A stretch of 64,000 nucleotides of DNA from CAXMST01 sp963712765. GTDB taxonomy: Bacteria > Actinomycetota > Thermoleophilia > Solirubrobacterales > 70-9. Both the position numbers and the translations under genes were made by a program. Every line of letters begins with the position of its first letter. Positions within the stretch are counted from its first letter, which is position 1. The stretch spans positions 1 to 64,000 of the forward strand of contig CAVQIX010000004.1 of assembly GCA_963712765.1 (NCBI GenBank). The letters are read 5' to 3'. Below the pieces are notes generated by a model that saw only the letters and a program-made list of their open reading frames with translations, had not been told where the DNA came from and made no database searches. Positions 44,026 through 52,926 of the stretch are shown here, in pieces.

Positions 44026-45576
44026 ATGTTCGACTCGAGTCAATCGAACGGCGATCCGCAGGCCCCTGAGCCGGCCCCTGACCATGTCGATGTCCTGATC
44101 GTCGGCGCCGGGATCTCCGGGATCGGGGCGGCCTGTCATCTGCGCATGGACGCGCCGCGAAAGAGCTTTGCGATCCTCGAGGCGCGCGAGGCGAGCGGCG
44201 GGACCTGGGACCTGTTCCGCTACCCCGGGATCCGCTCCGACTCCGACATGTTCACGCTCGGCTACTCGTTCCGGCCCTGGGAGGAGGCGAAGTCGATCGC
44301 CGACGGACCGGCGATCCTCAGCTACATACGCGAGACCGCGCGGGAGTTCGACGTCGAGCGCGAGATCCGCTACGGCCACCGGGTGATCTCGGCGGCCTGG
44401 TCGAGCCCCGACGCCCGCTGGACGGTCGAGGTCGAGCGGGTCGCCGACGGTAGAAGGCTCGAGTTGACCTGCAGCTTCATCTTCGGCTGCACCGGCTACT
44501 ACAGCTACGAGCAGGGCTACACCCCCGAGTTCGAGGGCACCGACCGCTTCGAGGGGGAGATCGTCCATCCGCAGCACTGGCCCGAGGACCTCGACTACAC
44601 GGACAAGCGGGTGGTGGTGATCGGCAGCGGCGCGACCGCGGTGACCCTGGTCCCCGCGATGGCCCCGACGCCGCGCACGTGACGATGCTCCAGCGCTCGC
44701 CCAGCTACGTGCTGGCGCTGCCGGGAAGGGACCCCCTCGCTGATCTGCTCCGGAAGATCCTGCCCGCCAGACTCGTCTATCCGATCGTCCGCTGGAAGAA
44801 CGTCCTGCTCACCCAGGCCTTCTTCCGGCTCAGCCGCTGGAAGCCCGAATTGGTCCGGAAGTGGATCCGCAGGGGCAACAGGGCCCAGCTCCCGGCCGAT
44901 CGGGGCATCGACGTCGACACCCACTTCAAGCCGCGCTACGACCCCTGGGACCAGCGGGTCTGTCTGGTCCCGGACGGCGACCTGTTCCGGAGTCTCCGCC
45001 ATGGTCAGGCCTCGGTCGTGACCGACGAGATCGAGACCTTCACCGAGAGCGGGATGAAGCTGAGGTCCGGGGAGGAGATCGAGGCCGACATCATCATCAC
45101 CGCGACCGGCCTCAACCTGCTCCCCGCCGGTGGGATCGAGCTCAGTGTCGACGGCCGAGAGATCGAGCTGTCCGAGACCATCGGCTACAAGGGCATGATG
45201 CTCAGCGGGGTGCCGAACTTGGCGCTCGCGCTCGGATACACGAACGCCTCCTGGACGCTGAAGGTCGATCTCGTGGCCCACTACGTCTGCCGGATGCTCA
45301 ATCACATGGACGAACATGGCTACGACACCGCGATGCCGCTCCCCCCGGACCCCTCGGAGCCGACCGAGGCCTTCATCGACCTCAAGGCCGGCTACGTGCT
45401 CCGCTCGATCGAGCAGATGCCGCGACAGGGAGCGCGGCAACCGTGGAGGTTGCACCAGAACTACCCCCGGGACGTGCTCCTGCTCAGGCACGGCGGGCTC
45501 GAGGACGAGGGCATCGCCTTCTCCCACGGCGCCACCGGCGCCACGACGACCGAGCCCGCCCTACAGGGCCGGCTGA
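44026..45576 (+). CDS. Flavin-containing/Baeyer-Villiger-type monooxygenase, one frameshift
   Basis: About 516 aa after correction. FAD-binding VDVLIVGAGISGIGAACHL, FRYPGIRSDSDMFTLGYSF, the Baeyer-Villiger fingerprint F-x-G-x-x-x-H-x-x-x-W-P in FEGEIVHPQHWP, NADPH-binding VVVIGSGATAVTLVP, and ADIIITATGLNLLPAGG. One base is missing in the C run near 44,661-44,665: the first frame stops at 44682 while MAPDAAHVTMLQRSPSYV continues the protein. The raw second frame runs to 45821 antisense to the deacetylase; a more natural stop is TGA 45574-45576 in the adjacent frame, so the exact 3' end is uncertain. Confidence 0.88.
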
Positions 45577-46671
45577 GCGGGCGGCGGCCGCGATCGCCTC
45601 GCGCTCGACGGCGCGAACCCCGCTCGGGGTGTCCATCTCGAGGGGGTCGGTCTCGAAGGTGGGATCCATGCCCGCCAGCGCCTCGACAATCGCGAGGTCG
45701 CAGAACGGCAGGTGATCGGCGCTGTAGCCGCCCTCGTGGAGGACGAGCAGGCGCCCCTCGCAGAGACGCTCTGCTGAGTCGACGATGCGCTCTGTCATCG
45801 CTCGGAAGCCGTCGGCGGTGACGCTCATCCGCCCCAGCGGGTCGGCGGCCGAGGCGTCCTGGCCGGCGGAGAGGATCAGCAGCTCCGGCCCGAAGCTCTC
45901 GAGCGCTGGTTCCACGACCTCCTCCAGGGCGAGCAGATACCCGGCGTCGCCGGTCCCCGCCGGGAGCGGCAGGTTCAGAGTCGCCCCCTCCCCCTCCCCC
46001 GTGCCGCGATCGGCGACGCCGCCGCGGTCCGGCGGGTAGAGCCCGTCCTGGTGGATGGAGATGAAGAGGACGTCGGGATCGGAGCTGAAGATCGTCTCGG
46101 TCCCGTTGCCGTGGTGAACGTCCCAGTCGACGATCGCGACGCGGCCGACGCCGTAGCTGCCCTGGGCCAGGCGGGTGGCGATCGCGGCGTTGTTGAGGAT
46201 GCAGAAGCCCATCGCCTGCTCGGCGGAGGCATGGTGGCCGGGCGGGCGCAAGAGGGAGAAGGCCCGACGCGAGGGTCCACCGAGGACCGCTTCGAGCCCG
46301 ACCGCCGCCGCGCCCGCGGCGAGCAGGATCGGCTCCCAGCTACCTGGGCCCACGCGCGCCTCGGGCCCAACCCAACCCAGCTCCCCGCTCTCACACGCGG
46401 CCCGGATTCGGACGAGGTGGGAGGAGGGGTGCACGAGTGAGATCTCGGCCGCGGTCGCCACCCTTGCCGCCGGCCTCTCGACCCGATCGAGGATCCCTGC
46501 CCGCTCCATCAGCTGCCGGGTGCGGGCGAGGCGCTCAGGCCCCTCGACATGATCGACGCCGAGCCAGGATGAGGCGCGTCGATCGAGCAGCATCGAGCCG
46601 TTGTCGTGGGCGAGACAGCGCTCGTCGTAGATCAGTGCCGGGGCCGGGATCGGGGTGGGGTTCGAGGTCAT
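45484..46671 (-). CDS. Histone deacetylase/acetylpolyamine amidohydrolase family protein
   Basis: 395 aa as read. Zinc hydrolase with FSLLRPPGHHASAEQAMGFCILNN (His-His dyad), VAIVDWDVHHGNGTETIF (Asp/His zinc ligands), ISIHQDGLYP, LLILSAGQDASAADPLGRM (third zinc ligand Asp) and VLHEGGYS. Deacetylates polyamines, proteins or small molecules. The last ~28 residues (Arg/Trp-rich) are antisense to the monooxygenase and unlike the family; a frameshift near 45,577-45,590 would give a stop at 45,562-45,564 (TAG). Upstream, convergent pairing with no operon partner. Confidence 0.9.
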   Translation of the reverse strand: MTSNPTPIPAPALIYDERCLAHDNGSMLLDRRASSWLGVDHVEGPERLARTRQLMERAGILDRVERPAARVATAAEISLVHPSSHLVRIRAACESGELGWVGPEARVGPGSWEPILLAAGAAAVGLEAVLGGPSRRAFSLLRPPGHHASAEQAMGFCILNNAAIATRLAQGSYGVGRVAIVDWDVHHGNGTETIFSSDPDVLFISIHQDGLYPPDRGGVADRGTGEGEGATLNLPLPAGTGDAGYLLALEEVVEPALESFGPELLILSAGQDASAADPLGRMSVTADGFRAMTERIVDSAERLCEGRLLVLHEGGYSADHLPFCDLAIVEALAGMDPTFETDPLEMDTPSGVRAVEREAIAAAARSAGPVGRARSSWRRWRRGRRRCPRPRARRA

Positions 46672-46759
46672 TTCGGCGGCGCGACCCTACCAGCGGACGC
46701 TTCCGGTGCGGCCGGGGCGGCGGCGGGGCCGGGGCGGGCCGTTTGCGAGACTGGGCGGC

Positions 46760-47623
46760 ATGAGCGACCAGATCCGCGTCCGGATCGACGAGTTCACCGA
46801 TCCCCTTTGCCCCTGGGCCTACAGCGCTGAGCCGTTCAGGCGGCGTCTGCGCTGGCTGTATGAGGGGGCGATCGACTGGGTGCCGCGGATGGTCGTCCTA
46901 GCCGACAATCCCGAGCAGCAGGCCGAGAAGGGGCTCACACCCGAGAAGCTCTCCGCCACTACGGGGAAGCTCGCCCGCGAGCACCTGATGCCGATCGACA
47001 CCCGCATCCGCGAATACGTCCCCGGCTCGCGCAAGGCCTGCCGGGCGGTGGTCGCCGCCCGCGAGCTCGGCTCCGCTCGCGATGCCCGGGCGCTGCTGCG
47101 CGAGCTGCGGGTCACCCACTTCTCCGGCGAGCAGATCGACCGCGACGAGGTGATCGCCGCGGCGGCGGATCGGGCGGGGATCGGGGTGGAGGCGCTTCAG
47201 ACGATGCTCTCCGATCCGGCGGTGGACCGGGAGCTTGAGGCCGACATCGCCGCTGCGCGACGACCGAACCCCGCGGCGCGGGCGCTCGACGCGAAGCTCG
47301 CCAACTGGTCCGGCGGGCGCCGCTACACCTGCCCGAGCTACGAGATCACGCGGCTCGAGGACGGGGTGACGATCGCGGTGCCGGGCTTTCAGCCGTTCGC
47401 GGTCTACGACACCATCCTCGCCAACCTCGTTCCAGGGACCGAGCGGCGGGACCTGCCCGAGAGCGTCACCGAGGCGCTCGATTGGTCTGCCTGCCCGCTC
47501 GCCACCCAGGAGGTCGCGGTCCTCGTGGACACCGACTTCCACGACGCCCGCGAGCGGCTCGGGCGGGTGGCCGGACAGCGACACGTCGGCGCCGACGGGT
47601 TCTGGACCCGCAACGGCGGCTGA
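46760..47623 (+). CDS. DsbA/FrnE-like thioredoxin-fold protein
   Basis: 287 aa from ATG 46760 (MSDQIRVRIDEFTDPLCPWAY). DSBA-like thioredoxin fold with an inserted helical domain. The active-site position reads C-P-W-A, a single Cys without the resolving one, as in many 2-hydroxychromene isomerase/FrnE-like proteins, so it is not a simple disulfide oxidase. HFSGEQIDRDEVIAAAADRAGI and PSYEITRLEDGVTIAVPGFQPF are family-like. No signal peptide, so cytoplasmic. Substrate unknown. Confidence 0.82.
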   Translation: MSDQIRVRIDEFTDPLCPWAYSAEPFRRRLRWLYEGAIDWVPRMVVLADNPEQQAEKGLTPEKLSATTGKLAREHLMPIDTRIREYVPGSRKACRAVVAARELGSARDARALLRELRVTHFSGEQIDRDEVIAAAADRAGIGVEALQTMLSDPAVDRELEADIAAARRPNPAARALDAKLANWSGGRRYTCPSYEITRLEDGVTIAVPGFQPFAVYDTILANLVPGTERRDLPESVTEALDWSACPLATQEVAVLVDTDFHDARERLGRVAGQRHVGADGFWTRNGG

Positions 47624-47684
47624 GAGGCGTGCCGCGCGGCCCGGCTTGGGCCGGCGCGGCCGGCCCGCTACCTTTCCCCGCCCG

Positions 47685-48617
47685 ATGGCGAACCACGACT
47701 CCACCCTCGCGGTCACCGGAGCGACCGGATTCATCGGTCGCCGGCTGGTAGCCGCCCTGATCGCCGACGGCTACCGCGTGCGCTGCCTGGTCCGGGACCG
47801 CGATCGTGCCCGCAGGCTGCTCGGCCCTGAGCCGGAGTTGGTCGAGATCGATCTCGAGAGGCCCGGCGCGGAGTCCGACCTCGAGGAGGCTCTCGCCGGC
47901 TGCAACCACGCCTATTTCCTGGTCCATCTGATGGCCGGCGAGGACAACGAGGGCTACGCCGATCGCGAGCGAGCGCTGGCCGAGGTCTTCGCCCGCGCCG
48001 CCCGCGCCGCCGGGGTCGAGGGCGTCTCCTATCTCGGGGGGCTCGGCGGTAACTCCCGCCACCTCGCCTCGCGTCAAGGTACCGCCGAGGCGCTCGCCGA
48101 GCACGGGCCGCCGCTCACCTACTTCCGGGCGGCGATGGTCGTCGGCCCCGGCAGCGAGTCCTACGAGCTGCTGCGAGCGATCGTCGGCAAGCTCCCGGTT
48201 GCCCCGGCGCCGAGCTGGCTCGATAACCGGACGCAGCCGATCGGCATACGCGACGTGATCACCTACCTCCGCCTCTCCCCCTCGACCCCCGAGGCCGCCG
48301 GCCACGAGGTCCAGATCGGCGGACCCGAGCCGATCAGCCATCGCGAGGTGATCGACGCGCTCGCCCGGGAGATGGGTAACGACCCTCCGCGGTGGATCGG
48401 TGTCGCCGACCGGATCGCCTCAGCCGGGGTGATGGCGGCCGGGGCCGCGACCGTGACCAGTGGCGATCGAGGTGTCGCCTCCGAGCTGGCGATGGGCCTG
48501 CTCGAGGAGACGATCGTCACCGACCCCTCGGGGGCCGAGCCGTTCGGGATCAAGCCGGAGCCGCTGCCGACCGTCTTCCAGCGCTGCCTCGACGAGGAGG
48601 AGCGGGCGAATGGCTGA
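47685..48617 (+). CDS. NAD(P)-binding atypical SDR (NmrA/complex I NDUFA9-like)
   Basis: 310 aa from ATG 47685. Rossmann start TLAVTGATGFIGRRLVAALI, VRCLVRDRDRARRLLG, YFLVHLMAGEDNEGYADRE, VSYLGGLGGNS and PLTYFRAAMVVGPGSESYELLRAIV are typical of atypical extended SDRs acting as reductases or regulators. No catalytic Tyr-x-x-x-Lys. Its stop is inside the start of the SRPBCC gene (8-nt overlap), and such reductase-plus-SRPBCC pairing is often a single two-domain protein in other bacteria. Confidence 0.88.
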   Translation: MANHDSTLAVTGATGFIGRRLVAALIADGYRVRCLVRDRDRARRLLGPEPELVEIDLERPGAESDLEEALAGCNHAYFLVHLMAGEDNEGYADRERALAEVFARAARAAGVEGVSYLGGLGGNSRHLASRQGTAEALAEHGPPLTYFRAAMVVGPGSESYELLRAIVGKLPVAPAPSWLDNRTQPIGIRDVITYLRLSPSTPEAAGHEVQIGGPEPISHREVIDALAREMGNDPPRWIGVADRIASAGVMAAGAATVTSGDRGVASELAMGLLEETIVTDPSGAEPFGIKPEPLPTVFQRCLDEEERANG

Positions 48618-49050
48618 GGCCGTGCACGCACAAATCGAGCTCGAGGCTCGCCCCGAAGAGGTCTGGGCAATCCTGATGGACCCCACCCGCCTCGATGACT
48701 GGGTCAGCGCCCACCGCCAGGTCGACGCGCTCCCCGAGCTGCCCCTGAACGAGGGCGACACCTTCCGCCAGAAGCTCGGCCTGGGGCCGGCGAGCTTCTG
48801 GGTGGAGTGGACCGTGGCCGAGGCGAGGGCGCCCGAGTTCGCGCTCTGGACGGGGACCGGCCCGGCCGGCTCGACCGCGACCGTCACCTACAGCCTGAGC
48901 GCCAACGGCGGCGGCACGCTGTTCCGCTACGAGAACGACTTCGATCCGCCCGGCGGCCTGATGGGTCAGGCGGCGAAGAGGGTCGCGACCGCTGCGGGCG
49001 GGCGGCGCGAAGCACGGAGGTCGCTGAAGCGCCTCAGCGAGATGTTCTGA
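48610..49050 (+). CDS. SRPBCC (START/Bet v1-like) ligand-binding protein
   Basis: 146 aa. AEAVHAQIELEARPEEVWAILMDPTRLDDWV is the standard first strand and helices, followed by beta strands (FWVEWTVAEARAPEFALWTG, ATVTYSLSANGGGTLFRYEN) and a C-terminal helix AKRVATAAGGRREARRSLKRL. Hydrophobic ligand unknown. Translationally coupled to the upstream SDR; end overlaps the convergent HD-GYP gene by 17 nt. Confidence 0.87.
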   Translation: MAEAVHAQIELEARPEEVWAILMDPTRLDDWVSAHRQVDALPELPLNEGDTFRQKLGLGPASFWVEWTVAEARAPEFALWTGTGPAGSTATVTYSLSANGGGTLFRYENDFDPPGGLMGQAAKRVATAAGGRREARRSLKRLSEMF

Positions 49051-50260
49051 ACGGCGGCCCGAACGGGACGGCGAGCCGCTGCTCCCCCCGACCGGTGGGA
49101 CCGACCCGCAAGGTGGCCATCTCGACCGCCTCGTCGTAGTGGTCGAGGAAGGCGTCGAGGAGGGTGGGATCGAAGTGGGTTCCGCGCTCGTCGCCCATGA
49201 TCTTGTGCGCCTCCTCCTCGGCGAGAGCGGGCCGGTAGCAGCGGTCTGAGTGCAGCGCGTCGAAGACGTCGGTGATCGCGACGATCCGGCCCTCGATCGG
49301 GATCTGCTCACCGGCGAGACGGCCCGGGTACCCGCTGCCGTCGTACCACTCGTGATGGGTCGCGGCGATCGTTGCCGCCAGCTGCAGCAGGTCGGTCGCG
49401 GAGTCGACCAGGATCTCGTGGCCGAGCTCCGCGTGACGCTCGATCTCGGCCCGCTCCTCAGGATCGAGCGGGCCCGGCTTGAGCAGCACCTTGTCGGAGA
49501 TCCCGATCTTTCCGATGTCATGCATCGGCGCCGCCAGCCCGATCATCCGCGCCCGGTCCTCGGGAAGGCCGGCCCAGCGCGAGAGCGACTCTGAGAGCAT
49601 CCCGATCCGCTCGACGTGGGCGCCGGTCTCGCTGTCGCGCAGCTCGAGCGCCCGCATCAGTCGGTTGATCGTCTCCTGGCGGGAGCTGGTCAGCTCAGTG
49701 ACGGCCGCCTGCAGCTCGCGGGTTCGGACCTCGACCGTGCGCTCGAGCAGCTCTGAGTACTCCTTCCGCTCCCGCTCGAGGTGATGGCGGTGCAGGGCGT
49801 TGCGGACGGTGATCAGCAACTGGTCGCGCTCGAAGGGCTTGACCAGGTATCCGTAGGCGCCTTGAATCGTCGCCTCGCGCCCGATCGCGGGATCGCTGAC
49901 CCCGCTGGCGATGATCACCGGCAGGTCGGTGCCGGCGTCGCCAAGACCGGCGAGCAGATCGAGACCGCTGCCGTCGGGGAGCCTGATGTCGCAGATCGCC
50001 AGCTCGTAGTCGCGCGAGCCGAGCAGCTCACGCGCCCGCTCGGTCGACGTCGCCAGGTCGGAGGGATGGCCGGCCTCGCCCAGCATCCGCTCGAGCATCG
50101 GGCCGAAGGCCGAATCGTCCTCGACGACCAAGATGCGCGGGTGGGGTGATTCGGCTTCCAAGTTGGGGCTCGGTTGAAGGAGGGGGGCTCCCGCGGCCCA
50201 CAGTACTTGCAAACCATCGCCTGCGCCACCCTTCACCTGCGGGCGCAGGTGAGCGTTCAA
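49034..50260 (-). CDS. Response regulator with HD-GYP phosphodiesterase domain
   Basis: 408 aa. Receiver domain (ILVVEDDSAFGPML, phospho-Asp in LAICDIRLPDGSG, Lys in YLVKPFERDQ), a coiled-coil linker (ERERKEYSELLERTVEVRTREL) and an HD-GYP domain with APMHDIGKIGISD, AATHHEWYDGSGYPGRLAG (HH-x(n)-DGxGYP) and ITDVFDALHSDRCYRPA. Should hydrolyse cyclic-di-GMP in response to an unlinked histidine kinase. The start may be internal (for example before ILVVEDDS) since the first 40 residues are not conserved. Confidence 0.93.
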   Translation of the reverse strand: MNAHLRPQVKGGAGDGLQVLWAAGAPLLQPSPNLEAESPHPRILVVEDDSAFGPMLERMLGEAGHPSDLATSTERARELLGSRDYELAICDIRLPDGSGLDLLAGLGDAGTDLPVIIASGVSDPAIGREATIQGAYGYLVKPFERDQLLITVRNALHRHHLERERKEYSELLERTVEVRTRELQAAVTELTSSRQETINRLMRALELRDSETGAHVERIGMLSESLSRWAGLPEDRARMIGLAAPMHDIGKIGISDKVLLKPGPLDPEERAEIERHAELGHEILVDSATDLLQLAATIAATHHEWYDGSGYPGRLAGEQIPIEGRIVAITDVFDALHSDRCYRPALAEEEAHKIMGDERGTHFDPTLLDAFLDHYDEAVEMATLRVGPTGRGEQRLAVPFGPPFRTSR

Positions 50261-50305
50261 CGCCGAGGTCGAGCGGGCTTCTCAGCTCCTGTCGGGTCGG
50301 CCGGC

Positions 50306-51289
50306 TCAGACGCCTGCGGGGGTTCTCGTGGCGCGGGCGGCGCCGCGGGAGGCGGCCGGCGAGGGCGCTCGGCGGGGCTCGAGCAGCCCGGCGGCGGCGA
50401 CGGTCCACAGCATCGCGACCCAGGTCAGGGTCGCGAGCGCGACATGGACCCAGACGATCGCGGCCGGGAGCTCGAGCGCCCACTGGATGCCGCCGACGGC
50501 ACCCTGGGTCGCCAGCAGCCCGATCAGGACCGTGAGCGGTCGTTGCGCCCGGGCGTCGCCGCCCTTTCGGCGGATCAGGAAGAAGACCGCGACGGCGGCG
50601 AGACCGAAGATCGCCGCCATCGCCGAGTGGCGCTCGACCATCCAGGTCAGGGTGTCGCCACCGCGGAAGTCGAAGCGCTGCACGAGCTGGCCCTCGTTGG
50701 CGCCGGCGTGGGGGCCGGAGCCGGTACTGATCGTCCCGGCGATGATCGTCAGCTGGCCGAGCGGCATCAGGCCCCGCACGGCCCACACGCCCAGGCGGTC
50801 GGCTGAGCGGCGGCGGCGGTCGTCGCTATAGCGGGCAAGCCAGGTGAGCGCGAAGGCGGCGTCGAGCAGCAGCATCGAGAGGATGAAATGGCCGATCACC
50901 AGCTGCGGCAGCAGCTCGTACTTGACGACGAGGGCGCCGAGCACCGCCTGGCAGATGACACCGATCGGGAGCAGCGCGCCGATCACCGCCAGGTGCCAGC
51001 GGAACGGACGACGCCGCCAGGCGAGCAGGGCGGCAGCGATCACCGCCAGCCCGACGAATCCGGTCAGGAGGCGGTTGCCGTACTCGATCACCGCGTGGAA
51101 CTCGGCCGGCGCGATGACGCTGCCGTAACAACGTGGCCAGTCCGGGCAGCCGAGACCGGACCCGGTCAGCCGCACCGCAGCGCCGGTGAAGACGATCAGG
51201 ACCAGGGCCCCGAGCGCTACCGCCGCGACGACGAAGTACTGCCGCGGCGTCAGGTAGTGGTTTCGGAGGTTTCGGATCCTGCTGGACAT
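50306..51289 (-). CDS. ctaA: Heme A synthase (CtaA/COX15)
   Basis: 327 aa with eight membrane helices. First extracellular loop RLTGSGLGCPDWPRCYGS carries the Cys pair of the Bacillus/actinobacterial form; AVIEYGNRLLTGFVGLAVI and VIGHFILSMLLLDAAF and MVERHSAMAAIFG hold the heme-ligand His residues. Oxidises heme O to heme A for cytochrome oxidase. The last ~30 residues are a Pro/Ala/Arg-rich tail. Divergent from the hydrolase at 51,322. Confidence 0.94.
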   Translation of the reverse strand: MSSRIRNLRNHYLTPRQYFVVAAVALGALVLIVFTGAAVRLTGSGLGCPDWPRCYGSVIAPAEFHAVIEYGNRLLTGFVGLAVIAAALLAWRRRPFRWHLAVIGALLPIGVICQAVLGALVVKYELLPQLVIGHFILSMLLLDAAFALTWLARYSDDRRRRSADRLGVWAVRGLMPLGQLTIIAGTISTGSGPHAGANEGQLVQRFDFRGGDTLTWMVERHSAMAAIFGLAAVAVFFLIRRKGGDARAQRPLTVLIGLLATQGAVGGIQWALELPAAIVWVHVALATLTWVAMLWTVAAAGLLEPRRAPSPAASRGAARATRTPAGV

Positions 51290-51321
51290 GCCTACGGATC
51301 GGCGATGGTAGCTTGCTGGGC

Positions 51322-52257
51322 ATGCCGGTTGAGCAGGAATCGGGCCCCACGGAGATCGCCGGGGAGGCTTCGCAAGCCCCCACGGACCGATCGGAACTCG
51401 CCGAGGTCGGCGAGCTCGTCCTCGCCTACGAGGAGTTCGGCGATCGCAATGACCCCACCCTGCTACTGATCATGGGCCTCGGCATGCAGATGCTCGGCTG
51501 GGACGAGGAGTTCTGCGAGCTTCTGGCCGGGCGCGGCTTCCACGTGGTCCGCTTCGACAACCGCGACACCGGGCTCTCCTCGAAGGTAGGGGGCCGCCGG
51601 GTGAACGTCACCGCCGGGATGCTCGGGTTCACCGGCTCGGCCGCCTACGACCTCGGTGACATGTCCGGGGACGCCCTCGGGCTGCTCGATCACCTCGGGG
51701 TCGATCGGGCCCATCTGGTCGGCGCCTCGATGGGCGGGATGATCGGCCAGACGCTCGGAGCCAGGCACCCCGACCGGGTCGCATCCCTCTGTTCGATCAT
51801 GGCCGGCACCGGCAAGCGCAAGGTCTCACACCTCCCCCGCTTCGACGCGATGCGAATGCTGCTGCGCTCGCCGGCCAGCACCCGCGAGGATTTCATCGAC
51901 GGCATGACCTCGGTCTTCGAGACGATCGGCTCGCCGGCCTACCCGCCCGATCCCGAGCGGATGAGGGAGCGGGCGGGGCGCTCCTACGACCGCTGCTTCT
52001 ACCCGGCCGGGACCGCGCGGCAGCTGATGGCGGTCCTCGCCTCCGGCGACCGCAGCGGCGAGCTCGCCACGATCGTCGCCCCTACCTTGGTCATCCATGG
52101 CGAGGCCGACCGGCTTGTGCCGACGCAGGCCGGTCGCGACACCGCCGCGGCGATTCCCGGAGCGCGCCTCGAGGTGATCGAGGGCATGGGCCACGATCTG
52201 CCGCAGCAGCTCTGGCCGCGCTTCGCCGACCTGATCATCGAGAACACGCGGCACTGA
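51322..52257 (+). CDS. Alpha/beta hydrolase
   Basis: 311 aa from ATG 51322. LVLAYEEFGDRNDPTLLLIMGLGMQMLGW, FHVVRFDNRDTGLSSKVGG, nucleophile elbow VGASMGGMIGQTLG (Ser), PTLVIHGEADRLVPTQAG (Asp) and VIEGMGHDLPQQLW (His) make a complete triad. Resembles esterases or aclacinomycin-methylesterase-like hydrolases. Substrate unknown. Frame clean, in contrast to the hydrolase at 22 kb. Confidence 0.92.
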   Translation: MPVEQESGPTEIAGEASQAPTDRSELAEVGELVLAYEEFGDRNDPTLLLIMGLGMQMLGWDEEFCELLAGRGFHVVRFDNRDTGLSSKVGGRRVNVTAGMLGFTGSAAYDLGDMSGDALGLLDHLGVDRAHLVGASMGGMIGQTLGARHPDRVASLCSIMAGTGKRKVSHLPRFDAMRMLLRSPASTREDFIDGMTSVFETIGSPAYPPDPERMRERAGRSYDRCFYPAGTARQLMAVLASGDRSGELATIVAPTLVIHGEADRLVPTQAGRDTAAAIPGARLEVIEGMGHDLPQQLWPRFADLIIENTRH

Positions 52258-52288
52258 GGCGCCAGGGGGCGCCGCTCGCTCGGCCGAC

Positions 52289-52924
52289 TCAGGGCTCGAG
52301 CGAGGATGCGACTGCGCTGATCCAGAGCTCGCGGGCGGCGGCTAGCTCGGGGGTCTCGCCCCGGTCGAGGCGCTCCAGGGCCAGGCCCTCGACTCCGGCG
52401 ATCAGCAGCACGGCGGCGGCCTCGATCTCGGCCGGGTCCTCGAGCCCTGCCAACTCGCGGAGGCGGCCACGGAGGATCTCACGAAAGGCGGCCTTGACCT
52501 CGGCCATCGTCGTCTCGATCTCGGGGTCGACGATCGATTGCGAGGCGAGATCGAAGTAGATCCGCTGCACGCCCTCGTCGCGCTCGACCTGGACGAAGAC
52601 GCCGGCAAGGGCCCCACGGGCGAGCTCCTCGACGCTGGCGGCGGCCTCGATCGCCGGCCCCACGGCGGCGAGGAGCTCGGCGACGACGTCGCGGGCAACC
52701 GCCGCGACCAGGCCCTGCTTGCCGCCGAAGTGGTAGCCGATCAGGGCTTTGTTCTCGCCGGCCTCCGAGGAAACCTTGGCCAGGGTGAGGCCGGCGTATC
52801 CATCGGATTTGAGGATCGCCGTAGCGGCCTCGAGGATGCGCTCGCGCGCGCCGCTCGGCGGGCGCCCCGGTCCTGCTTGCTCCGGCGAGGGCGGCCTCGG
52901 CGCGGCCCTGCTCCCCGCGGCCAC
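52289..52924 (-). CDS. TetR-family regulator, downstream partner of the R2-like oxidase
   Basis: 211 aa from the GTG at 52922-52924; 2 nt after the oxidase stop, so co-transcribed. After a Pro/Ala-rich lead the TetR helix-turn-helix is clear: RERILEAATAILKSDGYAGLTLAKV, ENKALIGYHFGGKQGLVAAV. Ligand-binding domain follows to LEP. As the second gene behind the promoter at 53,970-53,998, it probably represses its own operon; an inverted repeat CAAT-N9-ATTG lies inside that promoter. Confidence 0.88.
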   Translation of the reverse strand: MAAGSRAAPRPPSPEQAGPGRPPSGARERILEAATAILKSDGYAGLTLAKVSSEAGENKALIGYHFGGKQGLVAAVARDVVAELLAAVGPAIEAAASVEELARGALAGVFVQVERDEGVQRIYFDLASQSIVDPEIETTMAEVKAAFREILRGRLRELAGLEDPAEIEAAAVLLIAGVEGLALERLDRGETPELAAARELWISAVASSLEP

Positions 52925-52926
52925 GA

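Noticed and set aside
44026..46671. Monooxygenase plus deacetylase as a joint natural-product or polyamine pathway
   Set aside because: They are convergent, share no promoter and have no linked pathway genes; proximity alone is not evidence.
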